64,000 nt of DNA from Saussurea involucrata (lineage: Eukaryota; Streptophyta; Magnoliopsida; Asterales; Asteraceae), in the NCBI GenBank assembly GCA_033807775.1, contig CM066318.1, forward strand, positions 89,174,879-89,238,878, in the 5' to 3' direction. The position numbers and the translations under genes were made by a program. The notes under the pieces are model-generated. The model did no database searches and was not told the origin of the DNA. It saw nothing but the letters and a program-made list of their open reading frames with translations. This document shows, in pieces, positions 11,701 through 23,792 of the stretch. Position 1 is the stretch's first letter, and every line of letters starts with the position of its first letter.

Positions 11701-14117
11701 AATGCCTCTTTCCCACGATACCTCTTTATTCTTGGAAGATTCACGGATAAATGCACACGTCAATCTCTTTGTTTCTCTAAGAATTCTATCACTCCCACCA
11801 AACATCCCAGACCAACCATACCAGATATCATCTACGCATCTAGACTCACGGTTTTAAAACGCGTCAAACTAAGGGTTTCACACACAATCTCGCCTTCTTA
11901 AAAGAACGGATTCTACCAAAGTTATCGTCACAACAACAAGAATCCCTTATTAAAATAACGACACTCAATTCGACAACTGATCACAAGATCAACCTTGAAT
12001 ATCACCTTAACCCGCAGTTAAGATTCTCTTCAACAGATTACACACAATTCCTCTTTCTCATATTCCCACTAGGAGTTCATGCACCCGACGGTGACGTTCT
12101 GAAAACATTGCTTTCCACTTTCCGTGCCACTTGCCACACTTTCTACTTCCCGTTTACTCACTTATTCCAACCTACTGTCCCAATTACCTCAGGCTAGAAT
12201 GGAAAATTTCTCGTCCACCATTGACCACTCCATACACTCAATTTCAACGGTTATTATGCCTAACCAACGGTTTCACCACATCTCATACGAGAAATTCAGC
12301 TAAGTCAATCCGAAATAGCACCCAATGCTCGAAGCGACCACACACTTCTCATTTTTCAAACGATATTAACCTACTCCTTTGCATTTCCTTTACATACAAG
12401 GATTAGCTCAACATTCTCAAAGATCTCGTATCTACTACGAAACATCATAAACTAACCAATCCAAGAGCACACAATTTCCTTCTTAGCTAGCCACCAATTG
12501 CCACCCCATCCTTTTATTCTCGGATAACAATACCACATGCCACTTAGACATCCATGCATCTCCACACATAATTTCGTCACATCTGAACAACTTATAAACA
12601 AATCCCAAGCAAAGATCTCCACCTATACTCATCCCATATCAACACTAGTCCACCAATTAACCTCACAGCAATTCATTCCCACCATGTTTCGCATGCTCAC
12701 TAAGTATAAGTTACCACCAACACATCCACACAACCCCCACACACTAGAGGTTCAATCCTCCCGATCATTTGTACGCACACTAGGCCATGCTTTCTTCACA
12801 ACATAAATTTGAAAGAGTTTATGAGAACAATATGCAACAATTAGTTTTGCAAATCAATATCTACACACATATAAATCTGGAATTTCTTGCCTGGTCACTA
12901 CACACCTGTGACCTGATCTAGGGCACACACCCGCCCTTGGGAACAGACCAAGTCCGTTCGAATAATCCATATGGGACACCCCCCATGCATAACACACCAT
13001 CCACTTGAGATTTATGCATACATAAACCATACACAATCACACAATAATACGTACGAGTGTACAAGTAAGCAAACAAATACCATCAAGCCTTAATTTAGAA
13101 AACTCACGACTTTACCTTTCTCCAATCTAGATGAACCACAATTTATGACCGTCTACTTCACTCGATCGAGTCCTTAACCCCAGTCGACTCTACAGAATCC
13201 ATATGAGACACGCTCAAATAAATCAAACGATAAGGCCCTCCCTTGCAAACCAACATAATCCACGTGTCCCACATGAGTTGTGCTAACTACTTTATTTGTA
13301 AACGATATATCAATCGCATAGGAAGAATCACCTATCCAACTACCAATTCTCCCGACAAATAGCTTAAATACAAGTCCACCTCAACTCCGGCTCCATGCCG
13401 ATACCGTTTCATTCACATACTACAACGCTACCTTTCGAAGTATCTTTCCTACTTCGAAATCACCCGGAACACCCCCCCCCCCCCCCCCGTCGACAGCCAC
13501 ACGTCAACTTACCAAACAAGAGCAACGACTACCATCACACAAGCCATTCTAAAGCCAAAGACTGAGACAACAGTTAGACACCGCCCTCCCTAAACTGTAA
13601 CACCAAGATCACGAATCGACCATCGACGTCTCAACCGCATTTTCCACCCTCGAAACTTGGCACATTCTTAAGCGCGATATCTCTTACCACCTAGCGAGTT
13701 CATAGCCTTCATGCATGACAACACAATGATTTAAATCGTTTTACACACTCGAAATATTCCACAAAACAAGGTTTGATATGCATAACACGACACCTCCATA
13801 AAGAACAACCACACACACACCGATCTCAAGGATCGCTCGCACGCAACCCATGATATCTCGCAACCTGGTTCGTCTATTGAAAGTGCATACACTGACACTC
13901 TTTTTGTGCAAAATTTTAAAATGCAGCAAAATCGCCCACATTGGGATGGTCAACGACTCTCACACTCGCTGACATGTCAACAACGTGTTCACATCGTTTT
14001 CAACCATAAACCATGCGATCAAATATTGTTATGATTTTTACAACAAAGTTTAACTCCAAGTTCGAAATTTATCACACCACGTAAATAAATTTATCTTTTC
14101 CTTCAAGCACACACTTG
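11701..14117 (-). other. Noncoding interior of outer element, left part
   Basis: No protein frame is recognisable. The block around 13690-13720 (GTTCATAGCCTTCATGCATG) recurs at about 48175-48200 and, inverted, at about 63915-63945, tying this element to the two other families in the window. A run of 17 C lies at 13472-13488. Confidence 0.7.
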
Positions 14118-14122
14118 CACAC
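14118..14122. repeat. Target-site duplication CACAC of Tat element (left)
   Basis: CACAC here and at 20969-20973 brackets the two 859-bp LTRs. Confidence 0.85.
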
Positions 14123-14981
14123 TGTTTGGGCAAAATTTCGCCAGTCTCGACCACGACCAAGGCAAGGAAAACACTTATTTTACTTCCCCACAGTAAGGTT
14201 AAATCACAGTACTTTATCCCTTGATTAAAAGTCAAATCGTATGTTATTTACCTCACGACACTCGACCACGATGTCGTCTAGTTCTCACGACCGTCGCATA
14301 AGACCATGCGACCTCGACCATCTAACGATCATTACGACTGTTACGGTTGTTCAGTGTTTAATGCAGGAGTCAACATCATTAATGACCAATGGCTGCAACC
14401 AGTAAAAGACCATTAACAGCATTAAATACAACGTCCGTTACGACAGTTATGTAAAGCATTCAAGAGATCAATCAAAGCACCCAAAGACTATAAATATAGA
14501 GCTCCATCATCATTGAAGGGGACCACATCTGCGAATTACACTGCGTACTCAAGAATCTCCGAAGAAAAGAACTTTCTCTCAAAGGATCGCCCTAGACGCA
14601 CGACATCGACGCACGACTCCCACGTCCAGCGCATAGTTTTTACGCACGACACACAGACTATACACACCACGCACATTGTTTTTACATTTGAAACACTTGT
14701 TACTTTACATTTCGAGGTCTTTCCTTCATTTGTATTGTAATCTCTGTACGATCGACACCTGAAACACAAGGACATCGCCCCTGATTGGCGACCATAGTGC
14801 AGCGACGACTTCCACAGTCGTCCGCGGGTTTTGTCCTCGTTGAGGTTTTTCCCGCGTCACTAAATTCTCTGTCTCATTTTTTTATCTTAATCGCACGCTT
14901 TGTCGAGAGATTCTTTTCTTTAGTTGTTAAGCTCCACAATCAACCTCAAGTTGTACTTGTGTGCGATTTTTGGCATTAACA
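14123..14981 (+). repeat. 5' LTR of Tat element
   Basis: 859 bp. Contains a TATA box at 14489-14496 and ends at 14981 directly before the primer site. By eye it differs from the 3' LTR at only a handful of positions. Confidence 0.95.
14489..14496 (+). promoter_or_regulatory. TATA box of Tat LTR
   Basis: TATAAATA within GACTATAAATATAGAGC, with the expected distance to a downstream start near 14520. It is duplicated in the 3' LTR at 20476-20483. Confidence 0.75.
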
Positions 14982-14982
14982 G

Positions 14983-15000
14983 TTTGGCGCCCACCGTGGG
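14983..15000 (+). other. Primer-binding site of Tat element
   Basis: TTTGGCGCCCACCGTGGG starts one base after the LTR. This is the primer-site sequence typical of Tat-clade elements and differs from the tRNA-iMet site used by the other elements here. The exact tRNA should be confirmed by alignment. Confidence 0.8.
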
Positions 15001-15082
15001 GCCCCATCTAGAGAAAATCTTCGACGAACGTGCGACGTACTAACGGTTTCTTGGAGTCTCTTCTGTTTTCTTTTTCAGGAAA

Positions 15083-18000
15083 ATGGCAGGCTTCAAAAAT
15101 CCAGAGCAAACCACTGCCCAGATGCATGAAGAGCTCAAAGATGCACAGGATCTCCCTACGATAGTTGATGACTATCGCTTAGAAGAAATCATTCTAGATC
15201 AAAGCAAGCCTGATCAAAAAGTCTTTATAGGATCGTCCCTCGATCCCAACATTAAAGACAATCTAATATCTTTCCTGCAGGAACATGCCGATTGCTTTGC
15301 TTGGTCGCATGAGGATATGGTCGGTATCGATCCGGACGTCATCTCTCATAAGCTCAACATTGATCCGTCATTCAAGCCTATCAAGCAAAAGCGAAGGAAA
15401 TTTGCTCCTGAAAGGAATAAGGTGATAAATGACGAGGTCGATAACCTTCTCAAGACGGGAAAGATTCGCGAAGTAAAATATCCCGATTGGCTTGCTAACG
15501 TCGTGGTCATGGCGAAGAAAAATGGCAAGTGGAGAGTCTGTATCGACTTCACCGATCTCATAAAGCTTGTCCAAAAGATCGTTTTCCATTGCCACATATT
15601 GATGCCATGGTCGACGCAACAGCGGGGCACTAACTATTGACGTTCATGGATGCCTATTCCAGATATAATCAAATCCTAATGCACGTCGAGGACCAAGAAA
15701 AAACCGCATTTATGACAGACCGAGGTATTTACTGTTATAAAGTTATGCCTTTCGAACTAAAAAATGCAGGATCTAATTACCAGCGTCTGGTGAACAAGAT
15801 GTTCAAAGATTGTCTTGGCAACGCGATGGACGTGTACATCGATGACATGCTCGTCAAGTCAAAGCAAGCAGTCGACCACGTCGAACACCTGAAGCAGTCG
15901 TTCGACATCCTTCGAAAGTATAGCATGAAGCTTAACCCAACAAAGTGTTCCTTCGGTGTCAGCGCTGGAAAATTTTTAGGCTACATGGTCACTCGTCGAG
16001 GAATCGAGGCTAATCCTGACCAGATCAAAGCCATTATCGAAATCAAATCTTCGAGAAATTTTAAGGAAGTCCAAAGGCTAACTGGTCGAGTAGCAGCGCT
16101 GAACAGGTTTATCTCTCGATCCTCAGATAAATGCCATCTATTTTACAATGTCCTCAGGAAGAACAAGGGTTTCGACTGGACCGACGATCATGAGCAAGCA
16201 TTGCAGAAACTTAAGAAGTACATGGCGTCGCCTCCTTTGTTGTCAAAACCTCACGATCATGAGGTGCTACATCTATATTTGTCTGTTAGTCCCAACGCAG
16301 TAAGTGCCGTCCTAACACGGGAAGATGAAAAGCAGCAACTGCCGATCTACTATGTAAGTAAATCTCTTTTGGACACAGAAACCAGGTATTCCTCGATGGA
16401 AAAATTACTTTTGTCGCTAGTCACAGCTGCTAAAAAACTGCGACACTATTTTGAATCGCATCCTATTACTGTCGTGATTAACTTTCCTCTAAAGTCTGTC
16501 TTAAGGAAGCCTGAGTTGACAGGTCGCTTAGCAAAGTGGAGCATATATCTCAGCAGTTACGACATTGATTTCAAACCCAGGAATGCCATTAAATCGCAGG
16601 CCTTGGCAGACTTCATTGCTGATTTCAGCCCTGAATTGGAGAAAGAAGCAGAGCTCGAAGTGTCAACTGTGGCGACTCACGACGACGTGCCTTGGATCTT
16701 GCATGTCGACGGTTCATCCAACGTTAGAGGTTCAGGACTAGGCGTCGTCTTAAAGTCGCCACAGGGGGGCAAGATGGTATATTCGGTCCGCTGCGACTTC
16801 AAAACCACCAACAACGAAGCTGAGTATGAGGCCCTGATCATAGGAATGAATATGGCCTACGACTCGGGGGCAACCGCGTTACATGTCAAAAGCGATTCTC
16901 TCCTGGCGGTAAACCAGATCAATGGAGAATTCGCAGCCAAAGATTCAAAAATGACAGCGTACCTGAAGGTAGCAAAAGAAAAATCCGAAAAATTCAAATC
17001 TTTTTCTATTGAACAGATCCCGAGGGACCAGAATACTCAGGCCGACGCTTTAGCAAATCTCGGGTCTGCTTTAGTCGAACCTATATTCGACACTATTCCC
17101 ATAATCCATCTGGCGACATCGTCCATCGAAAACGTTGACGTCGTCCAGATCGAGGACGAAGAGGATGATTGGTCGTGCGACATCCGGAACTTCCTCATGC
17201 ACGACCAACTCCCAGAAGACAAAATGGAAGCCCGGAAGATCAGATTCAAAGCATCCAAATATGTCATGATGGAGGATAAGCTTTATCGACGATCGTCAAC
17301 AGGTTTAAACCTTAGATGTGTCATTAGCAAAAGTCAGATCCAGAAAATCCTTCAAGAAATGCACGACGGCGAATGTGGCAATCATTCAGGAGGTCGTAGT
17401 CTAGCTAATCGTATCTCTCGACAAGGGTATTTTTGGCCAACACTGCGACAAGACGCCGTCAAGTATGTCCAGAACTGTGATCCCTGTCAACGACACTGAG
17501 GTATGTCACATAAACCCTCTGAACCTCTGCACTCGACACTTATCCCATGGCCCTTCATGAGGTGGGGAATGGATATTGTCGGCAAACTACCCCCGGCTCC
17601 GGGACAAAAAGTATTCCTCCTTGTACTCACCGATTATTTTTCCAAATGGGTTGAAGCGGCTGCTTTTTCCCAAGTAAGGGACAAAGAAGTCATTTCTTTT
17701 ATCCAGACTAACATCATATGCAGGTTTGGGATTCCATCCGAAATTGTCTGTGACAATGGATCCCAATTCATCAGCGACAGAACTCAACAGTTCTGTGAAG
17801 ATAGAAACATTAAATTAACAACCTCGACACCTCGCACATCCACAGGACAAACCCCTTTTTCTCTAGTCTATGGCTGTGAAGCAGTTCTACCGGTCGAGGC
17901 CCAACTCCCAACTTCAAGGCATACTTCAGTCGATCATAACTTGGTCGATTTAGGATACGACCTCGACGCCCTCGAAGAACTTAGAGAATCAGCCTTGATT

Positions 18001-18231
18001 AGAATGGCGTCACAAAAGCAAGCGGTCGAGCGGCATTTCAATAAAAACGTCAAAATCAAAGTCTTTCAAGAAGGCGATTACGTCCTCCGTCGAGTGTTCC
18101 AAAACACTCAAGAGCTCAATGCAGGTAAACTTTCCGTTAAGTGGGAAGGTCCTTATCGTATATCTGAAGTCGCCGGGAAAGGAGCCTATCGACTCCAGAC
18201 CCTCGACGACCAAGAAATCCCACGCAGCTAG
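15083..18231 (+). pseudogene. Tat-type gag-pol polyprotein, deleted and broken (RT, RNase H, second RNase H, integrase)
   Basis: It starts at the ATG at 15083 with a short gag-like N-terminus (MAGFKNPEQT) that joins within ~20 codons to the linker before RT, so most of gag and the aspartic protease are deleted. RT follows from about 15470. A one-base loss near 15560 shifts the frame, and a TAA stands at 15631-15633. The RT active site YIDD is intact at 15835-15846. The RT-linked RNase H (about 16260-16470) has serine where the first catalytic aspartate is usual. The second, archaeal-type RNase H (16690-17070) keeps HVDGSS, NNEAEYEAL, KSDSLL and QADALANL. Integrase has its HHCC finger (17357-17496), a TGA stop at 17497-17499, and the first two DDE acidic residues (GMDIVG, CDNGSQF). 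At 17836 the segment that should carry the catalytic Glu is missing (TSTPR joins TSTGQT). The C-terminal GDYVLRR...KWEGPY part ends at a TAG (18229-18231) where Trp is expected; the frame stays open to about 18303. Confidence 0.92.
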
Positions 18232-18768
18232 AATGCAACGCACCTAAAGAGGTATTTCTTTGAAACCCTTTTCCATATGATTTTTTATTCACCTCGACGG
18301 TAACTAACTTAAGCATCGGAGGGTCGTTGGTTATCCAACAACCAACCTTTGACAATACTTTATCGCAGGATCGCATGACAAAAGTTTATCGTATGACTTT
18401 CCCAAGATCGCATAACATAAGTCTAATACACGACTCGATATGCGATCACACGATTCGATTGTGCAATCGACCCACAATCTGAGTGTTTCGACTTAGAAAG
18501 GCCTCATGTTCTGAACGAACGCTCTGAACGCATGTATACTTGATTTTTATACGACTAATGTTATAGTCGTTATCTTTCAATAAAAAGCCTTAGTCGCACG
18601 TATCTACGGTTACATTCGATTTGCAAGTACATTTATACAATTGAAATTACTTTCGACAATTGCTTGTAGTGAACAAATCTCACGAAACTTCATTCATACT
18701 TAAAACATAATTACATTAGACAACTCGATCACTAATGATCAGGTATGAAAAATTCGTAAAACAGAAAT
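18232..18768 (+). other. Post-pol spacer of Tat element
   Basis: Read-through of the pol frame gives the usual NATHLKRYF end and then stops. After that come AT-rich sequence and TCGCA-rich short repeats, with no recognisable gene. Confidence 0.6.
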
Positions 18769-19815
18769 TTATCCTAAGGCTAGATTGTCGGCCACGTCTT
18801 TGCCCGAAGTCTCGACCTTAGAATCCTCGTCGACTCCGAAGCACATTAAAGAACTTATGCAAGGATCAAACGAGTATGAAAGACAAGATTGGGAATTGTT
18901 TCCCAGTATCTTATGCCACGACACGCCGCGAAGGTAAGACCACAACATCTTGAGAATGCGGCTCTTAAGATTAATGTTAAGGTTGGAGGAAGGAATATGA
19001 TACTCTCGACGATCGATTTCCGGTCCAACGTCTTCCCTATATTCGTGCATCGAACGAGCAGAGATCGAAGCATCTGTAAAAACAAGAAATATGTTAGCAA
19101 GCATCCGATGAAAAACTAATAAAAACATTGAAAACATGAGTTTTGAAAGAAAAACTTACAACGAACGCCTGTATGGCTATATGTGATCCCGTTTTTGCGA
19201 CGGAGATCCCTCGAAAACGCTCCCCGAAAGATAGGAGCTGATATTTACCCAAATGCGGAAATGACTCCGTCCCGTCTAGGACATCGTCATCTAGGAAGTC
19301 CAACGGCAACATAAAGTTGACCGACGTGACTTTCCTCTCACCCTCTCCCATCTTTACACCCTGGCCCTTGTTGGCTGACAAAGGGATTGACATGGTTGCA
19401 GAGGACATCGTCGCCAGATGCGCAAGGATCTCCGATATCGCATCAAATGTGATCCACGCCCTCGAAGACATCTCCCCCGAAGCTGTCATCTTCGACTTTA
19501 GTGAAACCTCAACGTAACGATCAGAGTCTTTGCAAGCAAACTCGGGATGTGCCACTCTTCTAGCAGAAATAAATCGGCACCTCCATCACGAGACAAACAT
19601 AAAAATGATAAAAAATGAATTCATAAATCCTTGAAGACTTGAGCGAAAGGTCATACCTTATACTCAAAGCCTCAAAGCTTTAAGCAAGCAGAAAATCTTG
19701 GCAAAATTGGAAAATATTGAGCAAAAAACAGCAAGGAAATCAATATAAAATCTCTGCCCAAAACCTTTTGGAAACATAAACAAAAATAGACCCATCGTGG
19801 TCTCTATTTATGTAA
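18769..19815 (-). CDS. Putative spliced antisense gene in Tat element
   Basis: Opposite to pol, the minus strand has a TATA-like CATAAATAGAG (19802-19812) followed by three blocks separated by good splice signals. The blocks are a leader exon ending at 19657 (AAG|GTATGA), an exon at 19160-19559 (acceptor CTGCTAG|AAG, donor GTT|GTAAGT), and a last exon from 19073 (acceptor TTTTTACAG). The middle exon encodes ~130 residues rich in Ser, Ala and Met; the last exon has an open frame to 18769. Antisense ORFs after pol are known for Grande and Retand-like Tat elements, and their function is unknown. The reading phase across the last junction is ambiguous: phase 0 gives a frame ending near 18855, while the more protein-like frame needs a different junction. 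I do not recognise a domain. Confidence 0.5.
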
Positions 19816-20095
19816 ACGATCGTGTCAGATCGAATCTCTGGATGGTCGACACGCGCCCCTGTCTTTTCGTATAACCACACGGATCACCGACATCTGGCAA
19901 TGACAGCTGCAAAGCATCATCGTGCGTCAGCGTGACGTCACAACTTTATCCTCTTTTCGACTTCCCTCTCTAGTTTGAATTGAACCGATTCAGTTCCAAG
20001 ACAACCAAGGTAACTTTCGACACGTGTCATAACCTCGAACCCTCGACAAGCAAAATTTAAAAAACTTTTTGAACTTGCCACTCCACTTTTTCAAA

Positions 20096-20109
20096 TTTTG
20101 GGGGCAAAC
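20096..20109 (+). other. Polypurine tract of Tat element
   Basis: TTTTGGGGGCAAAC immediately precedes the 3' LTR start at 20110. The purine core is GGGGG. Confidence 0.7.
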
Positions 20110-20968
20110 TGTTTGGGCAAAATTTTGCCAGTCTCGACCACGACCAAGGCAAGGAAAACACTTACTTTACTTCCCCACAGTAAGGTAAAATCACAGTACT
20201 TTATCCCTTGATTAAAAGTCAAATCGTATGTTATTTACCTCACAACACTCGACCACGATGTCGTCTAGTTCTCACGACCGTCGCATAAGACCATGCGACC
20301 TCGACCATCTAACGATCATTACGACTGTTACGTTTGTTCAGTGTTTAATGCAGGAGTCAACGTCATTAATGACCAACGACTGCAACCAGTAAAAGACCAT
20401 TAACAACATTAAATACAACGTCCGTTACGACAGTTATGTAAAGCATTCAAGAGATCAATCAAAGCACCCGAAGACTATAAATATAGAGCTCCATCATCAT
20501 TAAAGGGGACCGCATCTGAGAATTACACTACGTACTCAAGAATCTCCGAAGAAAAGAACTTTCTCTCAAAGGATCGCCCTAGACGCACGACATCGACGCA
20601 CGACTCCCACGTTCAGCGCATAGTTTTTACGCACGACACACAGACTATACACACGACGCACATTGTTTTTACATTCGAAACACTTGTTACTTTACATTTC
20701 GAGGTCTTTCCTTCATTTGTATTGTAATCTCTGTACGATCGACACCTGAAACACAAGGACATCGTCCCTGATTGGCGACCATAGTGCAGCGACGACTTCC
20801 ACAGTCGTCCGCGGGTTTTTTCCTCGTTGAGGTTTTTCCCGCGTCACCAAATTCTCTGTCTCATTTTTTTATCTTAATCGCACGCTTTGTCGAGAGATTC
20901 TTTTCTTTAGTTGTTAAGCACCACAATCAACCTCAAGTTGTAATTGTGTGCGATTTTTGGCATTAACA
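20110..20968 (+). repeat. 3' LTR of Tat element
   Basis: 859 bp, same length as the 5' LTR, followed by CACAC (20969-20973). Confidence 0.95.
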
Positions 20969-20973
20969 CACAC

Positions 20974-21974
20974 GCCAACTCATTTTCAAAACCAGAAGTT
21001 TATAAGGCACACACACACACTCACACATTTTGACATGAAGGACTTATGTAACTTGTTTGAAAACGCAATGCATGACTCACTTTACATTGAAGGCTATTCG
21101 CTCAAGCAAGGTCAACCGTTTGCAGTTACAGCAAATCAACGCTGACACCCTACTTCCAACCAAACCATCAGGTTCCTTACATTTGAAACAATCATCGGTA
21201 CCGGTACTTCCCCACACACTTGGATGCTCCAACCTCACAGTTACCGCCTGCCTACTAATTTGTAAAATATACGGCTTCACCTCGACCCCAAATAGGTTAA
21301 CTAACACTAGTGTTACCAATCCATACATCTATCATTTCTCAACCACCCTTGTCACTCTTCCACTAACTAGAGAGTAAGAAGGCACATCTCTATCATTCAA
21401 TCCTTGAGCTGAAACTCTTAAGATCTCAATTCACCAACATCGGGAACTCTTAGAATAAAGACTCATCAGGGAATAAGAGCTCACTTCCAACCAATTATTT
21501 TCCTTAAGAACCCTAAAGATTCTACTTCACACGGGCACTAACACCAAACATTCAAACAATACACCTTCTAGATAGTGTCATCATTCACACCATCAATAAT
21601 CTACACAACACACTAAACTATTGCCTTCATGACAAGGTTAAAGCTTTATACACTGCCGTCAATCTCTACACTACTACCATTTTCCACACACTACCAATAT
21701 TCTCCACACACTAGCCACCACACTCCACACACTACCAATATCAGAACAACGGTAAGCAAGCACACCCATGCACCTGTAAATTCATAATGATATTGGCCAG
21801 ATGTGATTTAAATTTACCTTACATGAGAGTCCTCACTACCTTCGTCCTAAATTCTTAGTGGTTAAGGTCTTCCCTAAAGGCTTCCTATATCTCAGCTGTG
21901 TCCTCCTACTCCACAGTTTAAGTTTAGGCCCATCCGGTCACATAAATCCCTTAAACTAGTGCTCTGATACCAAC
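20974..21974 (-). other. Noncoding interior of outer element, right part, with primer site at 21961-21972
   Basis: Continues the interior interrupted at 14117. No recognisable protein. GCTCTGATACCA at 21961-21972 is the minus-strand tRNA-iMet primer site, two bases from the right LTR. Repeats of CACACACTACCAATAT occur near 21690-21740. Confidence 0.8.
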
Positions 21975-23785
21975 TGTAACAACCCACACCAAACATACAA
22001 GCCAGAAGCTACCTCTTTAATTCATACGTCATAAACGGCTCAACATAGTCACACTATCAAGATTACAGAATGGGTTTGCGGAAATAACCCTAACTACAAC
22101 TGAGATCATAACTACAAAATAAAAGGTAAGCCTTCTAATCCTTCTATACGCAACCTCCGCCTCACTCCTTGCCAAACTTCTAAGCAAGCTTTCGACTACC
22201 TGCTTACCTGAAAAGGTTTTAGTTTTGAAAAGCGAGGGTTAGACCATGAAGTCTAGTGAGTTCCCTCCACACCAAGTCACACCATAAATATCACAATTTA
22301 TAAAACAGTTATGAAAGAGTTTATACAAATCATAACAAGCACACTTAAAATGATATGCACACAATGACACATGCTACTGGCACACGCTATAGTCACACAC
22401 ACCGTGACAGCACAATAGGGCACACACCGCCCATATATGAAACAAATTCATATATAACTATTATGGGACACCCCCCCCATTTCACACCAAAGCCAGAGCA
22501 TGTTCACACACATTTAAATCACACTTTTCGCCACGCACTTACTCTTCGCTTCGTAAATAAAAGCAGTTGAAAAAGTACTCAGTTAGATACATGTACCAAC
22601 CATCACCCTTGTATAAAATTTAGGTTTAGAAAGACTCACCTGGAGTCCTGATTAGAAATTCTTACTCGTACCGATCGTCTCTACTCGCACCTATAATTTA
22701 ACCCAACTCACATACCAGGTAAGACACACTGGGTTCTATTGAATTTTATTAACTGGAAAAAGTCTCAGCCAGATAAATACTGGATCCTAAGTCTCGGTCT
22801 AAAAAATAAATGAACTCCAGATCCAATTGGCCCAACACCAAAAATCTTAGTTACTAAAGCCAAATTCCGGATCTATGGCCATAAGGCCCAAATTCCTGAA
22901 TTACGAACCTCGGCCCAATTACCGGATTCACTAATCTCAGCCCAACACCGGATTACATTGGAATACCGGATCTCACGGTCCAATTATATAAATCCGGATC
23001 CATTGGAATACCGGGTCTCATGGTCCACTTACATAACTCCAGATCCAATTAAACCATTCCGGATCCACATAAATTTTTTAGACTATTCTGGTTCCAATTA
23101 AACCATTCCGGATCCAATTAGATTAGGCCCAAACGAGATACATTCCGGATCCATTATATGGATTCCGGATCCCACTTAAAATTTCCGGTTCTCGTGTTAA
23201 TAAGCCCAGATTCCGGATCCTTTCATAAATAATACCGGATAATAAACATTCCGGATTCACATCTAAATTCCGGATCCTAAGGTTTCTGGATCCACACAAG
23301 GGCTTCTGTGTTTTTCTTATCATGTTACGAAAACCCTCACACTCTAATCGGCCATTCCACATAGTCCCAAATTGATGTTAAACTAATAGTATTAAAGGAA
23401 CACCACTTTAACATCCGATTTATTGAGATAAAATATCTGATTCTTTACTTTACATCGATTAGAAATCACATAGACTCCATTTCCATTCTTACTAGGTGAT
23501 AGCAAAACTCCAGACTCCACATTCTAAATTCTTGAGATGATTACCTTGTAAGATGATTCCTCACACACCTAGATTTGAAGAACTTGGATTGATTTGATTT
23601 CCTTGATTTGCACCCACAATCGCACCTAGTTGCACACACACAGGTCTCCTGAGATATTTAGAATTTCTAGGGTTTTACACCCTTTTATACCCTTCCACAT
23701 ACACACCAAACTTTCTCCTTTTCACACTTTTCACACTTTTCACCCTAAAACTAACATTTATTCTTAAAAGAACACGGTTATTACA
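21975..23785 (-). repeat. Right LTR of outer element (5' LTR in element orientation)
   Basis: 1811 bp, TGTAACAACCC...TTATTACA. Complete, and serves as the reference for the interrupted left LTR. Confidence 0.94.
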
Positions 23786-23792
23786 AATCTCG

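Larger units (their letters stand above)
14123..20968 (+). mobile_element. Tat-lineage Ty3-gypsy retrotransposon, internally deleted
   Basis: Two LTRs of exactly 859 bp (14123-14981, 20110-20968) begin TGTTTGGGCA and end GGCATTAACA, flanked by CACAC. The order is LTR, primer site, a shortened polyprotein (15083-18231), a 1.9 kb post-pol region with antisense coding potential, a polypurine tract and LTR. A second RNase H domain between RT-RNase H and integrase, plus an antisense reading frame after pol, are hallmarks described for the Tat clade (Grande/Retand-like elements). Most of gag and the protease are missing and the integrase lacks its last catalytic block, so this copy cannot have made a full protein set. 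Confidence 0.93.
1..23785 (-). mobile_element. Gypsy-derived LTR retrotransposon (outer element), left end outside window, two elements nested in it
   Basis: The LTR at 21975-23785 reappears as 1-304 plus 9997-11207, so the left LTR is interrupted and its first ~316 bp lie before the window. LTRs begin TGTAACAACCC and end TTATTACA. A site complementary to the tRNA-iMet 3' end (GCTCTGATACCA, 21961-21972) beside the right LTR and a polypurine tract (on the minus strand) just inside the left LTR at 11208 show that the element reads on the minus strand. The interior has only a decayed end of pol at 11219-11700. It hosts a Tat element (14123-20968), and the left LTR hosts a 9.7 kb element (305-9991). 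The candidate target duplication is AATCT (23786-23790) on the right; the left copy is not in view. Lineage: the pol tail resembles Del/Tekay-type chromoviruses, which is inference. Confidence 0.9.

Noticed and set aside
13472..13488. Poly-C run as a regulatory signal
   Set aside because: A 17-base homopolymer alone supports no function and could be partly a sequencing length error.
11701..14117. Protein genes in the plus-strand frames near 12131-12806
   Set aside because: His/Pro/Ser/Thr-rich translations of noncoding sequence opposite to the element's direction.
19317..19517. Plus-strand frame after Tat pol
   Set aside because: Shadow of the better supported minus-strand exon.
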